From Clostridiales bacterium UBA6363 (GTDB taxonomy: Bacteria; Bacillota; Clostridia; UBA1381), in NCBI GenBank assembly GCA_002438865.1, contig DJRJ01000104.1:1-8730 (forward strand): a stretch of 8,730 bases of DNA. Direction: 5' to 3'. Shown here piece after piece: positions 1-7,129 of this stretch. The position numbers and the translations under genes were made by a program. The stretch's first letter is position 1, and each line of letters starts with the position of its first letter. The notes beneath the pieces are model-generated. The model was not told where the DNA came from. It saw nothing but the letters and a program-made list of their open reading frames with translations, and made no database searches.

Positions 1-12
1 TACAAAAAACAC

Positions 13-41
13 TTTATTTCGCAATGAAAATGTTGTATAAT
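13..41 (+). promoter_or_regulatory. possible sigma-A promoter of the symporter-iorAB-paaK operon
   Basis: A perfect TATAAT -10 hexamer lies at 36-41. At 17-bp spacing the -35 position (13-18) reads TTTATT, which matches the TTGACA consensus at only three of six positions, and there is no TGn extension. The predicted start near 48 would give a leader of about 90 nt. The region is AT-rich, so the -10 match could be chance. It is the best promoter seen before the first operon gene, but transcription may also enter from upstream of the window. Confidence 0.4.
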
Positions 42-61
42 TAAATTTGTAGTATTTGAAG

Positions 62-94
62 TGCGGTAGACTGTGCTTATGCGCAGATTTCGCA
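62..94 (+). other. small leader hairpin upstream of the symporter gene
   Basis: CTGTGC (71-76) and GCGCAG (81-86) pair around a TTAT loop, with one G-T pair. An outer stem, TGCG (62-65) with CGCA (91-94), can stack beyond small internal loops. An A-run follows rather than a T-run, so it is not a + strand terminator. It falls between the likely transcription start and the ribosome binding site, so it could affect mRNA stability or bind a regulator. No known riboswitch or T-box signature was recognised, and any function is inference. Confidence 0.25.
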
Positions 95-136
95 AAAAAA
101 CAAAAGTAAAACGGTAGAACGGAAGGATGGATAACA

Positions 137-1690
137 ATGGAGAACAATATTGTTCAAATGCAGCGTGTAATCATAGCTGTACTGGCTGTTTTTGCGGCAG
201 TAATGGTTTTAATAGGAGCAAGAAGCTCCAAAAAGACCAAAACGATTGACGGATTTCTTTTAGGCAGCAGAAAAATCGGGGCGTGGGTGAGTGCTTTTGC
301 ATACGGTACGTCATATTTTTCAGCTGTTATTTTTGTGGGATATGCCGGTCAGCACGGCTGGAATATCGGCTTAGGCTCTATATGGATAGGCATCGGAAAT
401 GCGTTTTTGGGATGTTTTCTCGCATGGCAGCTTTTGGCACGCCGTACACGGACAATGACTCATACGCTTAATTCAAAAACAATGCCGGAATTTTTTGAAA
501 GCAGATATAACTCAACCTCGCTTAAGGTTTTTGCGGCGGTTATTATATTTGTGTTCCTTGTTCCGTACAGCGCCGCTGTATATAAGGGACTCGGCTCAAT
601 GTTTTCGGCAATATTCCCGAACATATCAAACAATGTCTGGATGCTTGTAATTGCCTGCCTTACGGCAATATATCTCGTTCTCGGCGGGTATGTGGCAACG
701 GCATATACGGACTTTGTACAGGGAATTATTATGATTGCCGGAGTAATTGCAATGGTAATCGCAATTTTAAATACCGAGGCTGTCGGCGGTGCGGCGCATT
801 TTATGGATAATCTGCGTGCGCTTGATGGGGTTACCGCAAACAATGCTCCCGTAGGCGAGCAAATAACAAGCTGGTTCGGCGGCTCAAGCGTAAAATTCCT
901 CTGCATCAATATTCTTCTTACGTCTTTCGGAACGTGGGGGCTTCCGCAGATGGTAAATAAATATTACGCAATTAAAGACGTAAAATCAATAAAACAGGCA
1001 AAGTACATATCTACGGCGTTTGCGCTGATTATAGGCTGCGGAGCATACTTTGTAGGCTCGCTGTCAAGACTCGTGCTTAACAACACATTGCCGGAGGGCG
1101 GAGTTGATTCGGTAATACCGCAGACGCTCCTTACGGCTCTCGGTGATATAAATATAGTAACCACGCTGATTTTTGCGGTAATACTGATATTGCTTTTATC
1201 GGCGTCGATGTCTACGCTTTCGTCAATAGTGCTTTCGTCATCATCGGCAATAAGCGTTGACCTTATACCGACGGTAAAAAAGGATTACAACCCCAAACAT
1301 CAGATGATACTCACAAGAATACTGTGCTTTATATTTGTTGCTTGCTCATACATATTCGCAACTGCAAATATTTCGATAATAGTAAATATAATGTCGTTCA
1401 GCTGGGGCATAGTATCGGGTTGTTTTATAGGTCCGTACCTGTGGGGCATTTATTCAAAAAAGATTACAAAAGCAGGCGCATGGTCGGGTATGATCTGCGG
1501 ATTTTTAACCGTGCTTGTGCCGACTGTAATAATAAGCTGTATGTCGGGATTTAAGAACGCCGCTTCGCAAGCACCCGTTATGGGAGTTGCGGCAATGGCG
1601 GTATCGCTGGCGGTCGTACCGATAGTATCGCTGTTTACAAAGAAATTTGATAACGGTTTTGTTGAAAAAGTTTTCAAAGCCGAAGAATAA
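137..1690 (+). CDS. sodium:solute symporter (SSS family), substrate unknown
   Basis: Integral membrane protein of 517 residues, the usual length for the PutP/PanF-like SSS family, which couples Na+ entry to uptake of small organic solutes. About 13 hydrophobic segments can be traced, beginning near residues 8-28, 47-69, 77-98, 127-148, 163-185 and 191-211 and ending near 481-500. The family signature is visible around 180-200 (GGYVATAYTDFVQG). The eighth-helix Na+-site motif ASMSTLSS spans 356-363, with S359 and T360 at the positions of the PutP Na+-coordinating Ser-Thr pair. In helix 1 the segment GTSYFS (57-62) has Tyr60 where PutP, aligned from memory, has the essential Asp55, which argues against proline as substrate. 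The start is supported by GGAAGGATGG at 121-130; a nearby ATG at 127 is out of frame and soon stops. It is the first gene of an operon with acyl-CoA ligases and iorAB, 15 bases before the next gene. An aryl or other carboxylic acid is a reasonable guess for the substrate, from context only. Confidence 0.9.
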   Translation: MENNIVQMQRVIIAVLAVFAAVMVLIGARSSKKTKTIDGFLLGSRKIGAWVSAFAYGTSYFSAVIFVGYAGQHGWNIGLGSIWIGIGNAFLGCFLAWQLLARRTRTMTHTLNSKTMPEFFESRYNSTSLKVFAAVIIFVFLVPYSAAVYKGLGSMFSAIFPNISNNVWMLVIACLTAIYLVLGGYVATAYTDFVQGIIMIAGVIAMVIAILNTEAVGGAAHFMDNLRALDGVTANNAPVGEQITSWFGGSSVKFLCINILLTSFGTWGLPQMVNKYYAIKDVKSIKQAKYISTAFALIIGCGAYFVGSLSRLVLNNTLPEGGVDSVIPQTLLTALGDINIVTTLIFAVILILLLSASMSTLSSIVLSSSSAISVDLIPTVKKDYNPKHQMILTRILCFIFVACSYIFATANISIIVNIMSFSWGIVSGCFIGPYLWGIYSKKITKAGAWSGMICGFLTVLVPTVIISCMSGFKNAASQAPVMGVAAMAVSLAVVPIVSLFTKKFDNGFVEKVFKAEE

Positions 1691-1705
1691 AGGAGATATG
1701 AAAAA

Positions 1706-3340
1706 ATGCCTATTACGGAATTACTTGAAGAAAACGCACGTAAATTCGGCGGTGAAACGGCGCTTGTTGAGATAGACCCGAAAGTTATGGAGCATACAAA
1801 GCTTACATGGAAAGAGTATGCGCTAATAGAAACAAACCCGTCGCTTTGCGGCAGAAGTGAAATTACATGGAAAGAATTTGACGATAAAGCAAACAGATTT
1901 GCAAATCTTCTTTTAAGCCGTGGAATAAAAAAAGGCGACAAGGTTGCAATCTTATTGATGAACTGCCTTGAATGGCTGCCGATATATTTCGGAGTTCTTA
2001 AAACGGGAGCGTTGGCTGTACCGCTTAATTACCGCTATACTGCGGAGGAAATTAAATACTGCGTTGAGCTTGCCGATTCCGACGTTTTGGTATTCGGACC
2101 GGAATTTATAGGCAGAGTAGAGGAAATATGCGATAAACTTCCGAACGTGAAGCAGATGTTTTATGTCGGAGAAAACTGTCCGACATTCTCGGAAAGCTAT
2201 AATTATCTTGTGCGCTTTATGAGCATTGAGGCGCCGAATATAAAGCTTACCGATGACGATGATGCGGCAATATATTTTTCATCGGGAACAACAGGCTTTC
2301 CGAAAGCGATACTTCACGCACACAGAAGCCTTTCACATTCCGCAAAGGTAGAGCAGACGCATCACGGTACAACACACGACGATGTGTTCCTGTGCATACC
2401 GCCGCTGTATCATACCGGCGCAAAAATGCACTGGTTCGGAAGTCTCAGATCAGGCTCAAAAGCGGTGCTTTTAAGAGGTGTAAGACCCGAATGGATAATG
2501 CAGGCAATATCGGAGGAAAAATGTACGATAGTATGGCTGCTTGTTCCGTGGGCGCAGGATATACTGGACGCAATCGAGCGTGGCGATATAAAGCTTGAGG
2601 ATTACAGCCTTAGCCAGTGGCGGCTTATGCATATAGGCGCACAGCCTGTTCCGCCGTCGCTTATAAAGCGCTGGAAGAAATACTTCCCAAATCATCAGTA
2701 TGACACAAATTACGGATTATCCGAATCAATAGGTCCCGGTTGTGTGCATTTAGGCGTAGAAAACATACATAAAGTAGGTGCAATAGGCGTTCCCGGATAT
2801 GGATGGGAGGTAAAAATCCTTAATCCCGACGGCGATGAAGTAAAGCGTGGCGAAGTCGGCGAACTGGCGGTAAAAGGTCCCGGAGTTATGAAATGTTATT
2901 ACAATGACCCCAAATCCACTGCGGAGGTCTTAAAAGGCGACTGGCTGCTTACGGGCGATATGGCTCAGGAAGATGAGGACGGATTTATATACCTCGTTGA
3001 CCGTGCAAAGGACGTTATAATATCGGGCGGTGAAAACATATATCCCGTACAGATTGAGGACTTCTTAAGAAAAAATGACAAGATAAGCGATGTAGCGGTT
3101 ATAGGCTTGCCGGATACACGCTTAGGAGAAATATCGGCGGCAATAATTCAGCTGAAACAAGGCTGTGAAGCAACTGAAGAAGAAATAATGGAGTTTTGCG
3201 GCGATCTTCCGAGATACAAGCGTCCGAGGAAGATAATATTTGCGGACGTGCCGAGAAATCCCACCGGAAAAATCGAAAAGCCGAAGCTCAGAAAAATATA
3301 TTGCGGCGAAAGTGTTGTTAAAAAACAGATTGAAATATAA
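1706..3340 (+). CDS. AMP-forming acyl-CoA synthetase (ANL superfamily) with N-terminal tandem duplication
   Basis: Cytosolic ligase of 544 residues that activates a carboxylic acid to an acyl-adenylate and then to acyl-CoA. The ANL core motifs are in order: phosphate loop SSGTTGFPKA (192-201), A5 motif YGLSES (336-341), the ATP-ribose aspartate in TGD (416-418), hinge DRAKDVIISGGENIYP (432-447), and the C-terminal PTGKIEKPK (519-527) with catalytic Lys522. All key residues are present, so it should be active. Overall it resembles fatty-acid/aryl-acid CoA ligases of the FadD type, but the acid cannot be read from sequence. The odd part is residues 19-38 and 39-58, a diverged tandem repeat ending in TWKEY and TWKEF, where the family normally has one such unit. 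The start is set by AAGGAG at 1690-1695; an ATG at 1698 is out of frame. It lies 15 bases after the symporter and 14 before iorA, so it is co-transcribed. An aryl-acetate, branched-chain or medium-chain acid are all possible substrates. Confidence 0.9.
   Translation: MPITELLEENARKFGGETALVEIDPKVMEHTKLTWKEYALIETNPSLCGRSEITWKEFDDKANRFANLLLSRGIKKGDKVAILLMNCLEWLPIYFGVLKTGALAVPLNYRYTAEEIKYCVELADSDVLVFGPEFIGRVEEICDKLPNVKQMFYVGENCPTFSESYNYLVRFMSIEAPNIKLTDDDDAAIYFSSGTTGFPKAILHAHRSLSHSAKVEQTHHGTTHDDVFLCIPPLYHTGAKMHWFGSLRSGSKAVLLRGVRPEWIMQAISEEKCTIVWLLVPWAQDILDAIERGDIKLEDYSLSQWRLMHIGAQPVPPSLIKRWKKYFPNHQYDTNYGLSESIGPGCVHLGVENIHKVGAIGVPGYGWEVKILNPDGDEVKRGEVGELAVKGPGVMKCYYNDPKSTAEVLKGDWLLTGDMAQEDEDGFIYLVDRAKDVIISGGENIYPVQIEDFLRKNDKISDVAVIGLPDTRLGEISAAIIQLKQGCEATEEEIMEFCGDLPRYKRPRKIIFADVPRNPTGKIEKPKLRKIYCGESVVKKQIEI
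1760..1879 (+). repeat. diverged 60-bp tandem duplication inside the acyl-CoA synthetase gene
   Basis: Two adjacent 60-base units, 1760-1819 and 1820-1879, encode ALVEIDPKVMEHTKLTWKEY and ALIETNPSLCGRSEITWKEF. Eight of 20 residues are identical and many others are conservative (V/I, D/N, V/L, T/S, L/I, Y/F). At DNA level about 35 of 60 bases match by hand count, including an unbroken 13-base identity, TTACATGGAAAGA. The unit boundary is exact and in frame. The second copy runs directly into the normal family sequence (DDKANRFANLL), so the first copy is probably the extra one. Confidence 0.75.
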
Positions 3341-3354
3341 GGAGCAGAGTTATT

Positions 3355-5094
3355 ATGAAAAAATTAATGCTTGGAAATGAGGCGATTGCACGAGGTGCAT
3401 ACGAAGCCGGCGTAACAGTCGTTTCATCGTACCCGGGTACGCCGAGTACGGAAATTACCGAAAATATCGTAAAATACGATAACATTTACGTTGAATGGGC
3501 GCCAAATGAAAAGGTTGCCTGTGAAACGGCAATAGGTGCATCTGTTGCAGGGGCACGTTCAATGACCTGTATGAAGCATGTCGGATTGAACGTTATGGCT
3601 GACCCAGTGTTTACGGCAAGCTATACCGGCGTAAACGGCGGTATGGTTATGTGCGTTGCTGACGATCAGGGAATGCATTCGTCACAGAATGAGCAGGATT
3701 CACGCCATTATGCAAAGGCATCGAAAATATTGATGCTTGAGCCGTCCGACAGCGGCGAGTGCCGTGACTTTACAAAGCTTGCATATGATTTGTCGGAACA
3801 GTATGACACACCCGTGTTTATAAGACTTTCGACCCGTGTTTCGCACTCACAGAGCCTTGTTGAGGAACAGGAAAAGCTTGATTACAAATTAAAAGACTAC
3901 GATAAAAACCCCGCAAAGTATGTTATGATGCCGGGCAATGCCATAAAGCGCCATGTTGTGGTTGAAGAAAGAATGAAAAATCTCGTTGAAATGGCAGAGA
4001 ACAGTCCTATAAACAAGATTGAGGATAACGGCTCAAAGATCGGAGTAATCTCGGCAGGAATTGCGTATATGTACGCAAAGGAAGCATTGGGCGACAAGGT
4101 CAACTATTTAAAACTCGGAACAATATACCCGATGCCCGAAAAAATGATACGTGATTTTGCGGCAAAATGCGATAAGGTTTTTGTAATAGAAGAACTTGAC
4201 CCGTTTATAGAGGAGGATTGCAGAAATATCGGTGTTGATGTAATCGGCAAAGAGGCGTTCACGCTTTTGGGCGAGTACACACCGACAATGATACGCAGTG
4301 CAGTTCTGGGCGAAGCACCGGCAGAAACGGCGTCAATCGATGAAGTTATACCGATAAGACCGCCGGTTATGTGTCCCGGCTGTCCGCACAGAGGAACATT
4401 TTATGTTCTTAAAAAGCTCGGCGTTGTTGTATCGGGCGATATAGGCTGTTATACTCTCGGTGCGGCGGCACCGCTGCAGAGCGTTGATACTACCGTCTGT
4501 ATGGGTGCGTCGGTAAGTGCGGCGCACGGTATGGTAAAAGCACGTGGAAACGAGTTTGCAAAGAAGCTTGTAAGCGTTATCGGCGATTCGACATTTATGC
4601 ATTCGGGTATCACGGGACTGGTTGATATTGTTTACAACAAAGGTGTAAATACGGTTATTATACTTGATAACTCGATTACGGGTATGACAGGTCATCAGGA
4701 TAACCCGACGACCGGATATACAATCAGAAAAGAACCGACAAAGCAGGTAAATCTGATTGCACTTGCAAAAGCTGTCGGAGTTGAAAGCGTTGTTGTGGCA
4801 GACCCGTTTGACGTAAAAGGCTTTGAAGAAGTTGTTAAAGCAGAGCTTATGAAAGAAGAACCGTCTGTTATTATAGCACAGCGTCCGTGTGCGCTTCTTC
4901 CCGAAATGCGCAAAAAGCTTACAGGCTGCTGTATGGTAACGGATAAGTGCAAAAAGTGTAAAATGTGTATGAAGCTTGGCTGTCCGGCAATTTCATTTAC
5001 GGACGGTAATATAAAGATTGATACGACACAGTGTAACGGCTGCGGATTATGTACTAACGTATGTCCGTTCGGCGCTATAGAAAAATCTGAGTAA
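3355..5094 (+). CDS. iorA: indolepyruvate:ferredoxin oxidoreductase, alpha subunit
   Basis: Large catalytic subunit (579 residues) of the cytosolic, oxygen-sensitive IorAB enzyme, which converts aryl-pyruvate plus CoA to aryl-acetyl-CoA plus CO2 and reduces ferredoxin; the reaction can run in reverse. An N-terminal pyrimidine-binding domain carries YPGTPSTEI (26-34) and a probable TPP-activating glutamate in ACETAIGAS (55-63). A transketolase-C-like middle domain follows (about 225-315). The TPP-binding domain starts at CPGCPHRG (340-347) and includes GDIGCYTLG (361-369), GDST (410-413) and LDNSITGMTG (437-446). The C-terminal ferredoxin-like segment has two cysteine sets: C532, C535, C538, C543 and C560, C563, C566, C570, predicted to hold two [4Fe-4S] clusters. 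The first has CX2CX2CX4C spacing, the second the classical CX2CX2CX3CP. AAGGAG at 3339-3344 fixes the start. iorB follows after 15 bases, the normal partner order. No truncation or missing motif was seen. Confidence 0.95.
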   Translation: MKKLMLGNEAIARGAYEAGVTVVSSYPGTPSTEITENIVKYDNIYVEWAPNEKVACETAIGASVAGARSMTCMKHVGLNVMADPVFTASYTGVNGGMVMCVADDQGMHSSQNEQDSRHYAKASKILMLEPSDSGECRDFTKLAYDLSEQYDTPVFIRLSTRVSHSQSLVEEQEKLDYKLKDYDKNPAKYVMMPGNAIKRHVVVEERMKNLVEMAENSPINKIEDNGSKIGVISAGIAYMYAKEALGDKVNYLKLGTIYPMPEKMIRDFAAKCDKVFVIEELDPFIEEDCRNIGVDVIGKEAFTLLGEYTPTMIRSAVLGEAPAETASIDEVIPIRPPVMCPGCPHRGTFYVLKKLGVVVSGDIGCYTLGAAAPLQSVDTTVCMGASVSAAHGMVKARGNEFAKKLVSVIGDSTFMHSGITGLVDIVYNKGVNTVIILDNSITGMTGHQDNPTTGYTIRKEPTKQVNLIALAKAVGVESVVVADPFDVKGFEEVVKAELMKEEPSVIIAQRPCALLPEMRKKLTGCCMVTDKCKKCKMCMKLGCPAISFTDGNIKIDTTQCNGCGLCTNVCPFGAIEKSE

Positions 5095-5109
5095 GCGGAG
5101 GTAAGAGAT

Positions 5110-5670
5110 ATGAATATAATGATAGTCGGAGTCGGCGGTCAAGGTACGTTGCTTGCCAGCCGCATACTCGGTAAGGTTGCCATAAAAGAGGGATACGACG
5201 TTAAAGTGAGCGAGGTTCACGGTATGAGCCAGCGTGGCGGAAGCGTTGTTACATACATAAAATACAGCGAAAAAGTGTATTCGCCGATAATCGACAGAGG
5301 CGAGGCGGATCTTGTTCTTGCATTTGAAATGCTCGAGGCTTACAGGGCATTGCCGTACGTAAAAAAAGACGGCAAAATACTTGCCAACAATCAGTGCATA
5401 AATCCTATGCCTGTTATAACGGGCGCAATGGATTATCCGTCGGATATTGAAAGCAAGATTAAAGAAAAGACGCATCTTCAAGTAATTGATGCGCTTCCGC
5501 TTGCAAAACAGGCAGGAACTATAAAAGCAGTGAATGTTGTTCTGATAGGTTTCCTTGCAAAAACAATGGACGTTAAAAAGGAAGTCTGGATAGAAACAAT
5601 AAAGGAAACCGTCCCCGAAAAATTCCTTGAGATGAACTTAAAGGCTTTTGAGGCAGGTTACAGCATTTAA
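5110..5670 (+). CDS. iorB: indolepyruvate:ferredoxin oxidoreductase, beta subunit
   Basis: Small subunit (186 residues, a usual size for IorB) that pairs with IorA. It consists of a single 2-oxoacid:ferredoxin oxidoreductase gamma-type domain. The N-terminal nucleotide-type loop GVGGQGTLLASRILG spans 7-21, the conserved SEVHGMSQRGGSV block spans 34-46, and NVVLIGFLAK spans 142-151, all typical of the family. There are no cluster cysteines, as expected, because the iron-sulfur clusters sit on IorA. The start has GGAGG at 5097-5101 with good spacing. The gene is 15 bases after iorA and 19 before paaK, so all three are likely co-translated from one mRNA. A gamma subunit of another 2-oxoacid oxidoreductase is the alternative, but the adjacent IorA makes iorB much the best call. 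Confidence 0.94.
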   Translation: MNIMIVGVGGQGTLLASRILGKVAIKEGYDVKVSEVHGMSQRGGSVVTYIKYSEKVYSPIIDRGEADLVLAFEMLEAYRALPYVKKDGKILANNQCINPMPVITGAMDYPSDIESKIKEKTHLQVIDALPLAKQAGTIKAVNVVLIGFLAKTMDVKKEVWIETIKETVPEKFLEMNLKAFEAGYSI

Positions 5671-5674
5671 GCAC

Positions 5675-5680
5675 GGGAGG
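5675..5680 (+). promoter_or_regulatory. ribosome binding site that fixes the paaK start
   Basis: GGGAGG sits 9 bases before the ATG at 5690. The reading frame is open back to an ATG at 5648, but that codon lies inside iorB and has no upstream purine-rich site. The 5690 start gives MAYFQKDIE, a typical beginning for the family, so the extra 14 residues of the longer frame are rejected. Confidence 0.8.
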
Positions 5681-5689
5681 ACAAAACAA

Positions 5690-6985
5690 ATGGCGTATTT
5701 TCAAAAAGATATAGAGTGTATGGAAAGAGGCGAAATCGAGAAACTTCAGCTCGAGCGTCTTAAGTGGCAGGTCAGACGTATATATGACAATGTGCCTATG
5801 TACAGAGAAAGAATGGACAATGCAGGCGTAAAGCCCGAGGATATAAAAGAGCTTAAAGACCTTGCAAAGCTTCCGTTTACAACCAAGCAGGATTTGAGGG
5901 ATTATTATCCGTTCGGTCTTTTGGCTGTTCCGAAGAAGGATATTGTACGTATCCATGCGTCTTCGGGAACAACAGGCAAACAGGTGGTTGCCGGATATAC
6001 AAGAAAAGACCTCGATAATTGGTCCGATTGTTTTGCACGTCAGCTTGCGGCAACAGGTGCAGACGAAAATTCGGTTGTGCAGGTATCATACGGCTACGGT
6101 CTGTTTACGGGCGGACTCGGTGCGCACGGCGGTGCGGAAAAGCTCGGTGCAATGACTGTTCCGACTTCTTCGGGAAACACCGAACGTCAGATAAGACTTA
6201 TGTGCGATTTGGGTGCAACACACCTGTGCTGTACGCCGTCGTATGCGATGTATCTTGCAGAAGCTATACGTGACCACGGTATGAAAGGCGATATAAAGCT
6301 CAAGGCAGGTATTTTCGGTGCAGAGCCGTGGACTGAGGAAATGCGCAGAACTATAGAAGACTCTCTGGGAATAAAGGCATATGACGTTTACGGCTTAACC
6401 GAGATAATAGGTCCGGGCGTGTCGTATGAGTGCAGTCAGCAGGCAGGAATGCACGTATGCGAGGATATGTTTATTCCCGAAATTATAAATCCCGAAACAG
6501 GGGAGGTACTTCCTGAGGGCGAATTCGGCGAATTGGTATTCACGACAATCACCAAAGAGGGTCAGCCGCTTATCCGTTACCGCACAAGAGATTTGTGTGT
6601 GCTGAATTACGAGCCGTGTAAATGCGGACGTACGCACGTAAGAATGGCAAAGCCCGCCGGCAGAACGGACGATATGCTTATTATAAGAGGCGTAAACGTA
6701 TTCCCGTCACAGATAGAAGAAGTGCTTCTTAAAAACGGCGATGTGGTATCGGCAAATTATCAGATTATTGTTGACCGTGAAAACAACACGGATACGTTCG
6801 ATATAAATGTGGAACGTCAGCCGGAATATACAGGTCCGACAGACCTTACCGAAAAAATGCTTGCATCAAAGCTCAGAAGTCAGCTCGGAATAGGCGCAAA
6901 GGTTCATCTTATGGATTACCGTGAAATAGAGCGCAGTGAGGGCAAGGCAAAAAGAGTTATTGATAAACGAAAACTTCATGATTAA
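5690..6985 (+). CDS. paaK: phenylacetate-CoA ligase family (aryl-acetate CoA ligase)
   Basis: Cytosolic adenylate-forming ligase of 431 residues, the normal PaaK length. It converts an aryl-acetate (phenylacetate, indoleacetate or similar), ATP and CoA to aryl-acetyl-CoA, AMP and pyrophosphate. Visible motifs are the phosphate loop SSGTTGKQVV (91-100), YGLTEIIGPG (234-243), YRTRD (297-301) for ribose binding, a C-K-C-G-R motif (310-314), GRTDDMLIIRGVNVFP (324-339), and a C-terminal SEGKAKRVID (416-425) that supplies the mobile catalytic lysine. The short C-terminal domain and the YRTRD form separate it from the FadD-like ligase earlier in the operon. It is the last operon gene, 19 bases after iorB and ahead of a strong terminator. 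paaK next to iorAB is a recurrent arrangement in anaerobic bacteria and archaea. Aerobic ring-cleavage genes (paaABC, paaG) are absent from the window, so a role in the Ior pathway is more likely than phenylacetate degradation. The exact aryl acid is unknown. Confidence 0.93.
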   Translation: MAYFQKDIECMERGEIEKLQLERLKWQVRRIYDNVPMYRERMDNAGVKPEDIKELKDLAKLPFTTKQDLRDYYPFGLLAVPKKDIVRIHASSGTTGKQVVAGYTRKDLDNWSDCFARQLAATGADENSVVQVSYGYGLFTGGLGAHGGAEKLGAMTVPTSSGNTERQIRLMCDLGATHLCCTPSYAMYLAEAIRDHGMKGDIKLKAGIFGAEPWTEEMRRTIEDSLGIKAYDVYGLTEIIGPGVSYECSQQAGMHVCEDMFIPEIINPETGEVLPEGEFGELVFTTITKEGQPLIRYRTRDLCVLNYEPCKCGRTHVRMAKPAGRTDDMLIIRGVNVFPSQIEEVLLKNGDVVSANYQIIVDRENNTDTFDINVERQPEYTGPTDLTEKMLASKLRSQLGIGAKVHLMDYREIERSEGKAKRVIDKRKLHD

Positions 6986-6994
6986 ATTATAAGC

Positions 6995-7038
6995 AAAGGC
7001 GCTAATGTTAATTGTATGTTAAACATTAGCGCCTTTTT
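6995..7038 (+). terminator. strong intrinsic terminator of the iorAB-paaK operon
   Basis: A perfect 15-bp stem is formed by AAAGGCGCTAATGTT (6995-7009) and AACATTAGCGCCTTT (7022-7036), with a 12-base loop and a T5 run (7034-7038) that overlaps the end of the stem. It starts 10 bases after the paaK stop codon and lies 12 bases before the -35 box of the next promoter, so it separates the operon from pyruvate kinase. Confidence 0.92.
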
Positions 7039-7049
7039 CATTATTTTCC

Positions 7050-7078
7050 TTGACTACATTTGCCGCTTGGGGTATAAT
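7050..7078 (+). promoter_or_regulatory. near-consensus sigma-A promoter of pyruvate kinase
   Basis: TTGACT (7050-7055, five of six to consensus) and TATAAT (7073-7078, perfect) are separated by exactly 17 bases. The predicted start near 7085 gives a leader of about 45 nt with AAAAGGAG at 7114-7121 before the ATG at 7130. This predicts strong, largely constitutive expression. No operator palindrome stands out. Confidence 0.88.
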
Positions 7079-7129
7079 ATATAATAGGAAATATTTTTAT
7101 TACGGCATTAAGCAAAAGGAGCATAGAAT

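Noticed and set aside
1..51. TACAAA (1-6) and TTTGTA (46-51) as arms of an operator around the first promoter
   Set aside because: Six-base arms separated by 39 AT-rich bases are expected by chance.
62..100. Leader hairpin read as an attenuator or terminator
   Set aside because: The stem is followed by an A-run, not a T-run, on the + strand, and no leader peptide or antiterminator partner was seen.
460..909. 149-codon open frame on the - strand inside the symporter gene
   Set aside because: It lies wholly antisense to a well-supported membrane transporter and its translation shows no recognisable domain; it is a codon-bias shadow. The same holds for other long antisense frames such as 1450-1941, 4333-4695, 5047-5481, 5573-5956 and 7706-8206.
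5648..5689. 14-residue N-terminal extension of PaaK starting inside iorB
   Set aside because: There is no ribosome binding site before 5648, while GGGAGG precedes the ATG at 5690 at ideal spacing, and family members begin near the MAYFQ position.
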